The translations under genes were made by a program, and so were the position numbers. A DNA stretch of 64,000 nt from Petunia secreta. Lineage: Eukaryota; Streptophyta; Magnoliopsida; Solanales; Solanaceae. Of this stretch, positions 20,661 to 33,646 are shown one piece after another. Each line of letters begins with the position of its first letter. The stretch's first letter is position 1. Under the pieces are notes generated by a model. It saw only the letters and a list, made by a program, of their open reading frames with translations. It was not told the origin of the DNA and searched no databases. The DNA is taken from assembly GCA_029990175.1 (NCBI GenBank), contig JARKIP010000049.1, forward strand, positions 11,820,001 to 11,884,000, given 5' to 3'.

Positions 20661-23600
20661 TCAATCATCATCATCAATCAATTCTTCTTCCTCATCCTCA
20701 TCATTAAATTCTTCTTCATCTGTATATTCATCATCACCATTTGCCCTTGAAGCTCCTTCTCCAAAATTAACTGGGTTTTTTCCTCGACTAGCTACAGATG
20801 CATCTAACTGCCCATATATGCCATCAATATGTTGCAACTGGTGAGCTAGTTCATTGTCCACTATCAATGGAACGGTTGAGACCTCGTTCGGGTATGCAAC
20901 ATCTAAAAGATCAGGGACTTCAACTAATCCCACCGGTTTTCCTTTTGTAACTGCCAACCAATGGGCTTTGGCCTTTGATCTTGCTGGGTTCTTTGTCCGA
21001 GGGTAAGGAACAAACCACACTTGCTTTACTTTCTGGGCAATGATGAAAGGATCATAGTGTCCATATGACCTTTTGTGATTAACCTCAACTAACTTAGAAG
21101 ACGGGTCTACACGCGTACCTCTGTTACTGGGATCAAACCACTTGCACCGGAAAAGAACCAATTTCTTATGAGGCCAACCGACACTATACTCTACCTCTAA
21201 CATCTCCTCAATCACACCGTAGTACTCAAAGTCGCCCCCTTGATCACCGTTTCCTACTTTCACGGACACACCAGAGTTGTATGTTTTCTTACCCTCCGGC
21301 TGCTGCTTTGTATGAAACTTGTACTCATTTACAAAGTACGTATTCATCCTTTTGTATTTATAATATGGGCCATGGCATATATGTCGCAGAAAATCAAAGG
21401 TGATGCCATTCACCAGATTGTTCACCTATATAAAAATTTAATGAAGTTGTGTAAATAAATATTTTTATCTAAACATAAGGAAAATTTAAGAGTTTGTTAA
21501 ACACTTACAAATTCTGTAAACCAATTTGTAAAATTTTTGTAAACTTCCGAATCACCGAACTCAGCGACAAAGTGACTGCATTATGAGCCGAGGAAATACA
21601 TGTTAGTCCGAATATACTTATGAACGGCGAATATTAGGCTGTATTGTTAAAATACAACATATTTGTAATAAGGCGTGACCTCGGGACAGTTCAACAGCAC
21701 ATGTGTTGTAGCTACCTTCCTGTCCAGTTCATTGAACTGACATACTTCGGAAGATGTATTTCCCCTGCCTGGTTTATTGAATACAGAGAACGCTGGGTAA
21801 TTGGGATCATTATTATCTCCCACATCATGCCGATCCGGCCTAGTGCGCAATCATGGAACATCCTTGTCGAAATAGTAAGAGCAAAAATGAGAAGTTTCTC
21901 TAGCCAGATATGCCTCGCATATTGATCCCTCGATTTGGTTCCTGTTTTTCACGTCCCTTTTACACTTACCAATAATTCTGCAATAATTATTGTGTTAGTG
22001 GAATTAAGTTGGATTTATAAAAAAAAATAAAAGTTACTAAGATATGGAAGCTTACCTCTTGAAAGGGTACATCCATCTGCAGTGCACCGGGCCTCCTAGC
22101 CGAGCCTCTTCAGCGAGGTGAATCGGAATATGCTCCATCACGTTAAAGAACCCGAGGGGAAAGATCTTTGTCAGCTTAGTGGCGACTACATGAAAGTTCT
22201 GTTCCAACAAGTTAAGATTCTCTTCCTTCAATGTCTTACTGCAAAGCTCTTTAAAAAATAGGCTCGTCTCCGTTAGCGGTTTCAAAACTTTATCAGGCAA
22301 GCCATTGAATGCAAATGGGAGCAAGTTTTCCATGAATATGTGACAGTCGTGGCTTTTCATGTGATGCAGTTTCCCACCAGTAATATCAACACACCTTTCT
22401 AGGTTTGAAGCATAACCATCAGGCATCCTCAAATTACTCACCCACTCACAAATCATCCTTCTCTCATCCTCATCGAATATATAACAAGCCTTTGGCAGGA
22501 AAATGCTGTTGCCTTTGTGGACTACCTGTAACTCAGGTCGCCTACAAAGTAGCTGTAGGTCCAACCGTGCCTTCAAGTTGTCCTTTGTCTTGTTCCGGAC
22601 ATCCATCACAGTATTAAGGATGGCCTCAAAAAAATTCTTCTCAATATGCATTGGATCCAGATTATGGCAAAGAAGATTATCCTTCCAGTAAGGCAACTCC
22701 CAGAAAATGCTCTGTTTAGTCCAATTATGTTCAACCCCATAACCAGGTGCTTTAGATGGCAGTTGTTCAGTTACCTTAGGAAGCTCCTTGACCCTGTCCC
22801 ATATCTCTATGCCTGATAACCTTCGCGGAGGCTCCTCAAAATCAACCTGATTCTTCATAAATGCACTAGTGTTATTCTTGAAAGGATGGTCCATTGGCAA
22901 GAATCGACGGCAACAGTCGAACCATGTGCATTTACCTCCATATTTCAAAGTGAAGGCTTTTGTATCTTCCATACAGTAAGGGCAAGAGAGCTTACCTACT
23001 GTGGACCACCCAGACAACATCCCATAAGCTGGAAAGTCATTTATAGTCCACACCAAAGAAGCACGCATTTGGAAGTTCTGTTTCGTTGATATATCATAAG
23101 TCTCAACTCCTTCATGCCAAAGTATCTGCAACTCATCAAGCAAAGGCTGCAAATATACATCAATAGAGGCTTTCGGGTTATGTGGACCCGGTATTATACA
23201 ATTCAAAAAAAGATAAGGACTGGTCATGCACATTCCAGGAGGCAGGTTGTAAGGAGTGACAAATACGGGCCAACAAGAATAGGGCGTAGAGGAGACATCA
23301 AAAGGGGTGAACCCATCAGAACATAGACCCAACCTTACATTCCTTGGCTCACTAGCAAATGCCGGATACACTTGATCAAAGTGTTTCCATGCCTCCCCAT
23401 CAGATGGATGGGATAGAATACCCGGCTGCTTGGTACGGTCATGATGCCATCTCATGTGTGGAGCAGAACTCATCGAAGCATACAACCTCTTTAACCGTGG
23501 TATAAGGGGCAAGTAATGCATCCACTTAACAGGCTTCGGCTTCTTTTTAGGATTTTGCTCAGGCTTGTACCAAGGCTCCTCACAAAATCTACATGTCTGC

Positions 23601-24354
23601 AAGTCTGCATCATCCTTATAATATAACATGCAACCATTAACACAACAATGAATCTTCTCGGCAGAAAGCCCCAACGAGGAAACCAACTTCTTAGTGTAGT
23701 AATAAGTAGTTGGTAAGGCCATATTTGTCGGATTTAGTTCATTCATAAGGGCAATGATGGAATCCATGGCAGCTTGAGAAATACTAAAATCTGATTTGAT
23801 ACTCATCAATCTAACAGCAACCGACAACTGGGAATGCACCGAGCCCTCATAAAATGGACGACTTGTTTCCTCCAACCGTTCATAGAATTGATTTGCCTCG
23901 GCATTGGGAATGTGCTCAATGTTTGGCTGTGATGTATCCGGCTGAAGGGGATCATTAGCCGGGTACATCCCAAAAGCATCATTCACCATATCTTCCATTC
24001 TATACCCAGCTGCTTGGTCTGGTTCCACAACCGGAGAACTCCTAGCGCCATGAATATTTTTAAGATTTTGAAGTTGCTGCTGCAAGTCCCAAGGCTCTCC
24101 ATGATTATACCAAACGTAATAATTTGGCATAAACTCCTTCTTATACAGATGTACCTCGACATTCTCCAAATCTTGTATCTTTACACATTCGCATTTTTCA
24201 CATGGACACCTAATTTTGCCATGCCTTAAATAATCGTCTGTGTTCGGGCTATATCAAGCAATTCCATAACACCCGCTACAAACGAAGGCCTCAACCCCCG
24301 CCGCTCGAGAAAGTTTCTATTATCCATCCACAAACGACGTCGATTAATGTCCAT
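20661..24354 (-). pseudogene. TNP2-type CACTA transposase gene with DUF4216 end, broken
   Basis: The start is the ATG at 24354 (MDINRRRLWMDNRNFLERRG). A single frameshift near 24240 separates this from the next frame (HGKIRCPCEKCECVKIQDLE). A 705-aa open frame then covers the TNP2 transposase core (KLSCPYCMEDTKAFTLKYGG, PYWKDNLLCHNLDPMHIEKN, GLPDKVLKPL, GGPVHCRWMYPFKR) and ends at a GT donor at 22055-22054. Exon 2 (21509-21977) contains an in-frame TGA at 21851-21853 and a later TAA. Exon 3 (20661-21425) is a clean DUF4216 region (VLFRCKWFDPSNRGTRVD, YPRTKNPARSKAKAHWLAV) with an acidic tail. The enzyme would catalyse excision and insertion; the frameshift and two stops make it non-functional. 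Confidence 0.9.
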
Positions 24355-25159
24355 ATCTACACAAACATTGCAAGATTGAGAAATAATATGTATGATTTTT
24401 ATAATAGTTTGCCACTTTTTTGTAATCACTATAGCAAGATTAATGTTGTCGGGTTTGTTAATGCTCGCAAGTTGTTTGATGAAATGCCCCAAACAAATAA
24501 TATTTTCTAATAACACCCTATTAATTACTATTATCAAAGCAATTCAAACCAACAAAAGCTTATTCGTTTTAGGCATAACATATTCATCTTCTCAACAATA
24601 CCAAGGCAACAACACATTCCAAACAACACTACCAAACAATTCCAACAATCTCCAACAACTACAACAATCTCAAACAACACAAACCTAACTTTATAATAGC
24701 TAACAACATCAAACAAGTTCTTTAACACCAACAATAACTACAATAAAGTTTGCTAACTAATAATTAACTACATATGCAACATTATAGGCCAAAGTTAAAA
24801 AATAATTAAATACATAATTAAATTCGGATTTAATTCAAAAAAAACCTTTCGAGGTTGATTTGTGCCCCAATAGCACCTAATAATGATTCCCCACTAGTTA
24901 TATGCTTCAAAACTACAAAAAAATTGAGTAAAAAAGTTAAGGTTTAAGTTTTAGAAAGTAATTAAAATAACCCTAAAATTAAGAATTTACCTTGAATTTC
25001 TTGTTATATGTAGTGTTTAGGAGGGTAGAATGTATTTAATTTTTAATTTTGGGGGTGGGTTATGGTGGGTTTCGAGTATAGAGGTTGGGGAGGGTTTTTA
25101 GAGAGTGTCTGGAATTTTGGGGAAGAAGGAAATGCCGAGAAATGGGTGTTCTGCCCCAA
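24355..25159. other. CACTA 5' non-coding region
   Basis: This lies between the TNP2 start and the right terminus. It is rich in AACAAC and CAACAA and has no reading frame of interest. A similar AC-rich leader is found in the other CACTA copy (about 1900-2280), so it is probably part of the element's promoter/leader. Confidence 0.6.
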
Positions 25160-25381
25160 TTAAAAACGGGGCTTCCAACCGCTCCTTCGACCGAAAATCG
25201 GTCGACAGGCACAAAAAATTTTAGTCTTCGACCGAAAATCAGTCGAACAACTATTTCGACCGATTTTCGGTCGAACAGTTGTGACGCAGATGACTATTCG
25301 ACCGAAAATCGGTCGAAATAGTTGTTCGACCGATTTTCGGTCGATATAGGGCAGTCGAAAAAGACAGTTTTTTTAGTAGTG
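25160..25381. repeat. CACTA right terminus with subterminal repeats
   Basis: It holds the motif family ACCGAAAATCGGTCGA and its complement ACCGATTTTCGGTCGA, several times between about 25185 and 25345, ending with the terminal repeat at 25381. The motif is the same type as at the left end with AAAAT in place of AAATT. Confidence 0.88.
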
Positions 25382-25648
25382 ATATAATGGGATATCCGGT
25401 GAAAATGTTAGTCAAAACTACTTGACCTGGACTAGGCTCAACCAGCCGGCCTACGCCGGTCCAATTTGAGAAAGTCCAAGTCTACGTCGTCGTGCTCACT
25501 TCTTTGTAGGATGATGTATTGATGGTACAATAGAGTATAATATAAAACAAAATAGATGGAGCATACAACATATTTACAATTTGTAAGCATATCCAAAAAT
25601 ATTGCTTCAACTTCTTTTTTTTTATTTGGTGATACCTAACAACCAAAG

Positions 25649-28600
25649 TCAAGAAATATCTGGTGTTTTTTTTACAAGAAGATGAACCCCATGCCGAGGT
25701 TCAATAACCAAATTGAAAGTTGGGTCATGTATGTACTTAGGTGAAAGCGAGAGAGTAAATTTTGATAAAAGAAGTGAAATCAGAATCTTGAGTTCGAGTA
25801 AGGCCAAGTTTTGTCCTAAACATACTCTTACTCCAGCTCCAAATGGCATGTACATGTATGGATGTTTGCATGCTCCAGCAATTCCATTTTCAAACCTATT
25901 TGGCTTGAACTCATAAGCATCTGATCCCCATACTTTAGGATCTGTGTGTAATGTTGTTACTATTAACCATATGTTGAAGTCCTTTGGTATGGTAATGTTG
26001 CCAAACCTCAAGTCTGTAAACGCCTCTCTTGGCATCAATGCTATTGGAGGATATAGGCGCAGTGTTTCATTAATCACCATCGTCAGCTGTCACAATACAT
26101 TTCGTTAGTAGCTTTATATTTCCAATTTAAAAGGCCTTCTGGGAAAGGCTCAATAGGCAAATAGATATTTGTACTTGCACGGAATTTCACAGCTGGGCGG
26201 AGGTAGTAATGTGTTACTTATGAGTTCCTCCAAACCCAATGATTTTGCCTCGTACCTTGTATATATGTATCTGTGAAAAATCCACAAAACGAATACATAT
26301 AATAGATTTCAAGCACATGAATGGGTTGTGGTAAGCTCCCAAATTTGTATCCATAATGTTTAAATGTCGAGCAAGTACTTGTGTCTATTTGCCTATTAAG
26401 CCTTCTGGAAACACAAAGAATCAATGGATATTTCAACCAAAAGAAGAAAAAAAAAAGATAAATGGAGATACCTGCTTCATCTTATGAATCATATCAATAT
26501 CAGGAACTTCTCCTTGACAAATTTCTAATACCTCAGCACGAACACGATTCTGCCATTCTGGGTGTAGAGAAAGTAGCATAAGGCACCATTGTGCAGAAAC
26601 AGCTGTGGTTTCATATCCAGCCAAATAAAAACTTTTACAGTTATCTACGATGAACTTATTCCTCGAATCTTGACTCAGGCCACGAGTTTTAGCAGCTTCA
26701 AGAATTGTTTGTAGCAAATCATCCTCAATTCCAGCTTTCTTCCTTTCTGTTACTATTTTTAAGATCGAATTTCGAATCTCATTTTGTAATGACCAAATCT
26801 TCCTGTTACTCTTTGTAGGAACATGCCTGTTACATAGTACAATCAACTATGATGTAATATAGAATTAACTACCCAATAAAATGGAATTAGCAACGGATCT
26901 GTGGCTAAATAACAAATACCAACTTCAAAACAATCAAGTTTGAAATGTAGTTTGAAGGCCTCGACGAAGTTTTACAATCAAGTTTTATATTGCCTTTTAC
27001 AAAGTGGCAACGCCTTATATGGCAACCTAGAAATAAACTATGCCATGAACATAAGTAGAAAAAACCATAGTAGAAGAACAAACTGACCTCATTCCAGGAA
27101 TAGAATTAACCAAAATACTTTTGGATACAACCAAAAGTATAGCTCTTAGCTTAGAGAAGATCTCTTCGCCCTCAATGTAGCTACTTCCGAAGCAGGCTCT
27201 AGATATAACCTCACCAGAAAATCTCCTCATGTATGGATCAATGTCTATGTCTGCAATTCCACCATGAGCCTCAACCTCAGCTTTCCATTGGTCTAGTAGC
27301 ATATGTGTAGACTCTTGAATTAATTTGATCATTCCCTAGCAGGGATTTACAACAGGGTACATGTTATAGAGAGCTTGGAGTTTGATGGAATAACTTAGGG
27401 GATGTGTTTGGTACAACGGAAATCATTTGTTGGAATATTTTTTTTGAGAAATGACATATTTACTGGAAAATATTTTCTTAGAAAGCTTTTTTGGTAATTT
27501 GATAGAGAGTGGAATAATCGTGAACGAAAATGACTTACTCCTAGAAATGAGGGAAGTCATTTTCTCGGGAACCAAACACCAAAAAATTCTTTATTTTCTG
27601 TTCTTGTCATACCAAATACACCCCAAGTCTCTACTTGATTTAATTTTACAAACCTTAAGTTTCTCCAAGTGGAATTCAGGGGCAAGAATTTTCCTTTGGG
27701 AAGACCAAGCAAGCCCAGATGATGTCACCACACCACTACCAAACAAAGGCTTAATGGATTCCATATGATAAGGAGGTTTTCCAAAATCTGGAGTTGTGTA
27801 GTTTATGATCTCTTTAACCATATTAGGTCTAGTCACATGCAGAATATACGTATTCCCAATTGAATACATCAACTCTTCACCTGTCAATTTTTAATTGCGG
27901 GATTACTTTTGATGAGCATTTTTTTTTTCTTGAAGAAGAAAGAAGAAGTGGTACAAGTTGATAATTCGATTACATTTAAAAAAATTACTTCATTAGTCCT
28001 ATTTTACGTGAAGACGTTTGACCGAGCACATCCTAAGCTAGGAAGGACGTTGATCAATTGAATCCCCTCCCCTGAAATTGTACTTTGGAATATGGTTATA
28101 AAAAAAAAAATCTGTAAGCGTTAGAAAATATAATTTTGAATATTTTAAAAAACACTAAATGTTAGCAAGACTAAGTTCATGGTTTTTAGTAATCCTAGAT
28201 GTGCATGATCATTTGTTATTATTTAGATGCATGTGTTTTGTATTTTCAAGATGGCCAAGTTCATGGTATATGTGGGAAACCACTTAATATATTTTTGTCT
28301 AGTTTATTTATTAGTATCTATAAATATCTCATTTATAATGATTTTATGTAAGAGTGGAGTTTTATATACTATATAAACTGAGCTTAATGTCCCCATCTTT
28401 TTCATCCTTTTTGTGTCTTGTCATATTCATCGAGCCCTACTTATATTAATTCCAACAAGAAGTTGTTGAATCTCCTTAAGTAAGAAAAATTCTAGTAAAG
28501 TGGCAAAAGGATTTAAAAAATATTTGTGATCACATGTTCAAATCTCGAGTTTGCAATTTTGAATCCCCTTTATCACTTCTGACTCCGCGGTTCTGAGTAC

Positions 28601-29158
28601 GATGTTTTAAACAATTATTGAAGAGTTTTGACATATAAGCCAAATATATGCATAATTACTTTTTTCGTTTTCCTCTCCTTATAAGGAATGAATTTTTATA
28701 CTAAGAACTATTACTGATTCTGTCGTTAAGGATAAAATAAGAATGGTAAAATGAGGACACTAAAAGTAAGTAGTCTCAAAAAAAGAGAATATATCATTCT
28801 TTCTAGATTGACTAAAAAAAAAATAAAGCTTCACATGAAAATAGACAAGTACAATACCATATTGTTGGCGCCATTTGTCGAAAAATGGAAAAAGAAGAGC
28901 TTGAACATTGTGAAGAAGAGGGAGGCGGTCTTTAGTTGAGCCATTGGCTGTGCGACTAAAAGCCCTGTTGATCTCCAAGAGGTTGCCGAGTAGAAAAGTT
29001 GGCGGCGGCCCATCAATACCCTGCTTCTTTAAAGCTGATCGTAGTTTCCATGGCTTCACCACCAATGCATTGTACGACTTCAAAAGCAGTATGAAGAATA
29101 CCCATATCAACATAAAGGAAAATAGCACTTTGAAGAAAGCAATATTAATGTCCACCAT
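25649..29158 (-). CDS. cytochrome P450, CYP714-like, copy A (5 exons, intact)
   Basis: Exons: 28858-29158, 27654-27880, 27088-27335, 26472-26826, 25649-26086. All junctions are GT-AG, phases agree, and the product is 522 aa, the usual P450 length. An amino-terminal membrane anchor (VLFSFMLIWVFFILLL) is followed by the Pro hinge (GIDGPPPTFLLGNL), the C-helix WSSQRKILAPEF, the I-helix AGYETTAVSAQW, ExxR (ETLR, Glu384), FKPNRFENG and the heme loop FGAGVRVCLGQ with Cys466. It should be an ER-bound monooxygenase. The sequence style (VVKPWKLRSALKKQGIDGPP and HPEWQNRVRAEV) fits the CYP714 group of the CYP72 clan, several members of which oxidise gibberellins. Subfamily and substrate are inference. 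The ATG was chosen for the position of the anchor. A tandem homologue is at 33647-42370. Confidence 0.87.
27390..27605. repeat. MITE-like insertion in CYP714-A intron 2
   Basis: The intron holds GTGTTTGGTAC near 27408 and the inverse AACCAAACACC near 27582 as approximate ends. The equivalent intron of copy B (about 35565-35770) has a similar GTGTTTGGTACAAC...CCAAACACC segment, so the insertion seems older than the gene duplication. No target duplication was resolved. Confidence 0.4.
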
Positions 29159-29639
29159 CGTTGTAGCTAAGCTTTAGTACCTAAGTTGTTATTTGTCCTT
29201 CTTACATATAGAACCAGTTTTAATGTAGAAAAACACTGTGACATCACTACAATATGTATCATTCTAACACGTATCATTTGTGTGATGAGTCTAAGTTTTG
29301 ATGTACACTCAAGAATGCTCACACGCCATTTTCGTGTAGTACACTCAACTAAAGTCCACCAAATGATGAGGCAGGCACCACTTCATACTCAACCCATTTC
29401 CCTCTCATGGCTGCTCCTAGTTTTTTGGATCTTAGATGGAGTATTTTCTTTTTCTTTTCTTGTTTGGGTCGTAATTAGACATTGATTTTATTTGATTTGC
29501 TTTTCTTTTTATTTCTCGTTTAGTTCTTAAAGTTACCAAAGTTTGAATTTAAACATCAACCCAAAACTTGAGGGCAACTGATGAACTAACATGAGGGAAA
29601 GGAGGGGATAAGTACCTCATAAGTTTCAATAGAAAGATA
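29159..29639 (-). promoter_or_regulatory. upstream region of CYP714-A (no element recognised)
   Basis: This 480-bp stretch separates the CYP714-A start codon from the hAT element. It must contain the proximal promoter if the gene is expressed, but I cannot point to a convincing TATA box or regulatory motif. About 250 bp of it (29159-29400) resembles the region upstream of copy B (42371-42560), including ACACTGTGA and CATCACTACAATAT-type words. Confidence 0.4.
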
Positions 29640-30586
29640 CAGGGGCGGATCCAAGATTTGAACGTATGGGGTGCCATTTTTTTCGAACCTTCTACATACA
29701 GACCAAATAGAAAGGGTGGGTCCGGTCGGTTAGTTTTGTTACTTCCATTAAGTTGATTAGAAATTTATTTGCAACAGAAAAATTTTAATTAGGATTAATT
29801 TAAGTATTACTTATTACACGTTATTGAAGTTTTATATTATGGAAGAACATTGTGGGAAAGAAAATTAACAAAGAGCATCCTCAGAAAATTTTCTTAAAAT
29901 CAATTTAATTATTGTTATTTTTTGTTTGACTAGATTAGTTTACCTTTAATGTAAAGTTAATTTCTTCATTTAAATCAAATTTTATGGTAACAAAAATTTC
30001 AAAAATTGTATTCCATGAGAATTAACCGAAAATATCTATTAATAAACCATCCTAATATTTTAAAAGCCAATAAAAAAATTACTCAAATAATTTTTTAGTA
30101 TATATAAGTTAACGTTGTATCATCAAAAAGAAATTAATCAAAATCAATTTAAGTTATTTACTAAAAATAGTTGTTAACGAAATAATGCATATTGATAAAA
30201 ATAAAATAAAGAAACACAACGACAAAGAGAAAAAGCAAAAGAAGAAAAAGAAAATAAGGGGAGAGGTTTTTAGCAAATAAAAGGGGAAAAAAGAAAAAGA
30301 AAAAGGGGTGCTTACGTATTGCCTAAGGTGGGGCCTCATTGTTTGGTCTTTGTAGTTTTGGCAAACTGTATGTTTTACAAAAATTACCTATGTAGAGATT
30401 CGAACACGGATCAGTGGGATGAAAACCTGCGCCCTTACCACTGGCACCACTGCTCCTTAAAGTATTGTGGGTGCCACTTTAGGTATTTGACCTAATTCAG
30501 ATGTGAATATGCTTACATATACAAACTTTCGACCGAAGTTACCGGGTGCCGTGGCACCCCCACTTTCCCATGTAGATCCGCCCCTG
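29640..30586. mobile_element. non-autonomous hAT element with exact 8-bp duplication
   Basis: It is 947 bp. The ends are CAGGGGCGGATC at 29640 and GATCCGCCCCTG ending at 30586, perfect 12-bp inverted repeats. The flanks are GAAAGATA (29632-29639) and GAAAGATA (30587-30594), an exact 8-bp hAT duplication. The interior is AT-rich with no transposase. It includes a stretch resembling a tRNA gene (30391-30456) and the line GTGCCGTGGCACCCC near the right end. It sits 480 bp upstream of CYP714-A and could influence that gene. Confidence 0.93.
30391..30456 (-). other. tRNA-like segment inside the hAT element
   Basis: On the minus strand, GGAGCAG is followed by an A-box-like TGGTGCCAGTGGTAAGG (30433-30449) and a B-box-like GTTCGAATC (30397-30405), at a spacing close to that in a tRNA gene. 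The acceptor and T stems do not pair, so it is not a working tRNA. It is either a captured tRNA-derived sequence or a pol III promoter remnant. Confidence 0.4.
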
Positions 30587-30594
30587 GAAAGATA

Positions 30595-32029
30595 GGGACA
30601 TGATTAAGTCAAAGATGGATTAACTAAGTGGAGGTTGAAGTGTATTGTTCAAGAACTTGTGGGTACAAAATAACCAACTTTTCAAAAAAATTCAAATTTT
30701 TCATTTTCCCATTTCCCACACACTTTTACCGCTCTTTCTTTATTCATTTCAAAAAATTATTTTTCTCTCTTTTCTTCTCTTCTCTTCTTTCTTCCTCTTT
30801 TTTCTTCTTCCTTTTCATTCTTTCTTCTAAATTTCTTTTCAAATTTCATTTTATGCATCCTTAAATCTTCTCATGTTCTTGGACGTCTTTATGTCCTCCA
30901 TTAATTTGTTATTTTAATTTTGGAATTTTGAAGGGATCGAGACAAGAACTTATCAGAGTTCAATTGTTTCACATGGGAAATTGTAAGAATATACAAACAA
31001 TGCGATTTTTAGTTAGATTATTTCATGTTTAACAATTATTAATTTATTCATTTATTTAATATAATAAAGTATTATTTATTACATCAATTGTGTCATGCGT
31101 CCCATTATTTAGTAGTCGGTTTAGTGTGTAGAGCTTGACTTATACATGGAATATTAAATCATCAGTTCTTATAAATAATAAAGTAGTGTTCACAATCTAA
31201 TATGAAAATTGGACATACCATTGGTATGATTGTAGTACAATATTATATGTAATTTATCTTGATTATAGGAACGGTAAAGTTTCAATTTCTTTGCTAGTGC
31301 GCTTTGTTTGCATTAAACGAACCAAATAGGGATAAGTGTTTTTTTACTGAATATATAAAATAAATTTTTTAACTCATCAAATGTACTTATAGCTTTAATC
31401 TTGATATAGTAATTATTAACAATGTGTATTGTTCATTCTCTAGATTTATCAAAAGGTGAGGTTCAGAATATTTAGGTCAAATAATTCCTGATGAGTTGGA
31501 TACTAATAATATGCATTTTGGAAAGTAATAACTAGTTGATAGAATCCACGTCTCGGTATAGAGATTGATAATATCCCTTTATAAAAGCTTATAAGTTCCT
31601 AATGTGTGAATCTGGCAAGTGGATTTTATCATGCACACTGACACCGAATAAATTAAGAAGAAGTTTAAAGGATATTCATTTAGTCCAATTATAAATTTTC
31701 AATCATTTAATAATAATTTTAATGTGAGGAGTTAAATAATATTTGATTGAAGAATTCAAAATTTAACTAAGGAGTGTAATTGCGAATTTTTACTCAAATA
31801 TTGCCTATTATATAGGAGCATAAAACTAAACCAAACTTTTTTTAACCATTTTGCTATATGTGTTTACCTTTTTGCTATATTTTGTAGCATAATTAAAGAA
31901 CGTTGCTATTTTTTATAAAGTTGGTAAATATCTCTATATTTCGTAATAGAGTTTTATAAAATTATAAATAATGTAATTTTCATGATTTATTGATGGATGA
32001 ATTACATAAATAGCAGCCCATATATACTT
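30595..32029. other. intergenic DNA between the two P450 genes, no gene seen
   Basis: A CT-rich run (30740-30840) gives spurious Phe-rich frames. About 30870-30980 resembles 42570-42665 upstream of copy B (CTCATGTTCTTGGACGTCTTT against CTCGTATTCTAGGACGTCTTT), a trace of the tandem duplication that includes upstream DNA. Confidence 0.5.
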
Positions 32030-32038
32030 ACTCACTAT

Positions 32039-32629
32039 GGAATGGGATCCCCTCTATTAGTATTTGATGCAATATTATTCAATACGGTTATAGATATGTC
32101 ATGTGTCCACCTACTTAATTTATTGATGAAATTATTTTATTACTAATCAAATAAATATGATAGTGTAATTTTAACCAATTTTTTTTTTAAAATAAAAATA
32201 GAATAGCATAAACGGCAGCGCACATTAACGGTGTGTGATATTTCTCATCAATCATAGAAAACTCTGAATGCTCGCATAAGATAAAGGCATGGACATTTTT
32301 GCTGCTTAAAATGTCAAATTTTTATCCCCTCGGTCATATTTTTTATATTTATTTTTATAATTAATCTAGATTAATTTTTATTTCTTTAATATGTGAATCA
32401 TGGTGAGCCCTACGATTTCTAGAAATGATGATCGATATGTAAACGACTGTCGAGGCCATAGTATTTTTTAAAAATATAATTTTATATAAAATTACATTAC
32501 CATATTTAGTTGTTTAGTGATTAGTAATAAATAATCTCATCCATGACTTAAGTAGGTGGACATAGGGCATCAATTTATAGTCGTATTGAATAATATTGCA
32601 CCAAATACTAATGGAGGAGATCTCATTCC
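32039..32629. mobile_element. MULE-type MITE with long inverted repeats and exact 9-bp duplication
   Basis: The element is 591 bp, with arms of about 120 bp. The left arm starts GGAATGGGATCCCCTCTATT and the complement of the right arm starts GGAATGAGATCTCCTCCATT; both go on with AGTATTTG and GCAATATTATTCAATACG. The flanks are ACTCACTAT (32030-32038) and ACTCACTAT (32630-32638), an exact 9-bp duplication typical of Mutator-like elements. There is no coding capacity. Its ends do not resemble those of the 10.3-kb MULE in this window, so another transposase must have moved it. Confidence 0.92.
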
Positions 32630-32638
32630 ACTCACTAT

Positions 32639-33646
32639 CCATTAGTACTAACTTTTAATATCCACATTACTAGCTTTTTTCCGTGGTACTCAAATTCGAT
32701 TATAATCCAAAAATAAGGGAATATTAAATATTAGTGTTAATATTTAGTCTTTATTTCCTTCCTAAATTAAATACGTCTCATTTGATCCTAACGCTAAATT
32801 AGGTATGTACCAACATACACCACGATTTAAGCTATTTTTTTTTTTTTTTTTAACCTTTTAGTGCCATATTTAAAAAAAACGAATAACAAATATTAAAATA
32901 AATAAATTAATTAAATAAATATTACATAAATAATATATTAAAGTATTAAATTATATATATATATATATATATATATCCACTTAACATTTTTACATATTGT
33001 GTTTGTACTTTCTATGTTCATACGTACATAATATCGTGTATTCGATATTTATTTATTAAATGCACGATATGTAATATCATACATATCTTGTGTTTAATAA
33101 CTATTCACTTAATATTTTAACATATTGTGTATGTAGATTTATTAAATTAATAATTTATATAGTAATATTTATTTAATTTATATATATAAGGAGGAGAGGG
33201 GAGATAAACATGGCCCGGGGGAAGGGCCGTTTAATTGATTGAGCAATATTAAAGGATTAGTGATAATTGTATCTCTAATATTAGGGGATAAAGTATGGAA
33301 TCATTAACTTTCCGATTTGCGATTAACATTAAGTAATCCCTAAAATTAATGGATAAATAAGTATTTGTTAATTTTTCTATAAAAAAAATAGCAATAATTT
33401 ATTAAATAGCCTGGGTGGCTAGAGAAAAAGGGAATGGGAAAATATGTCTAGGAAAAGGGAATAAGTTCTACCAATATTTATGTGGGGTAATTCCCTTTAT
33501 TGATGGTACAATAGAGTGTCATATAATTTATAAAACAGAATAGATAGAGTATGTAACATATTTGCAATATGCAAGCATATCCAAAGCAACATCCAGAAAT
33601 ATGGCTTCATCTCCTCCTTTTGTTTGGTGATACCTACCAACCAAAG
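32639..33646. other. AT-rich spacer downstream of CYP714-B
   Basis: It contains a TA run at about 32951-32976 and no recognisable gene. Confidence 0.5.

Larger units (their letters stand above)
18116..25381 (-). mobile_element. complete CACTA (En/Spm) element, genes decayed
   Basis: It is 7,266 bp between CACTACTAAAAAAAA at 18116 and the matching complement ending TTTTAGTAGTG at 25381. The flanks are ATA (18113-18115) and ATA (25382-25384), the 3-bp duplication of CACTA elements. The terminal repeats agree over about 35 bases (the inner part reads TCTTTTTCGACCGCCC at the left and its near-complement at the right). Subterminal repeats built on TCGACCGAAATTCGGTCGA fill both ends. On the minus strand it carries a TNP2-type transposase gene (24354 to 20661) followed by a TNPA-like gene (20450 to 18625). 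Both contain stops and frameshifts, so it is non-autonomous although its ends are intact. Confidence 0.95.

Noticed and set aside
22405..23326. Several plus-strand frames of 60-70 aa
   Set aside because: They are shadows of the TNP2 transposase frame on the other strand.
30628..30864. Phe/Ser-rich plus-strand frame
   Set aside because: It is a CT-rich low-complexity run, with no domain and no splice context.
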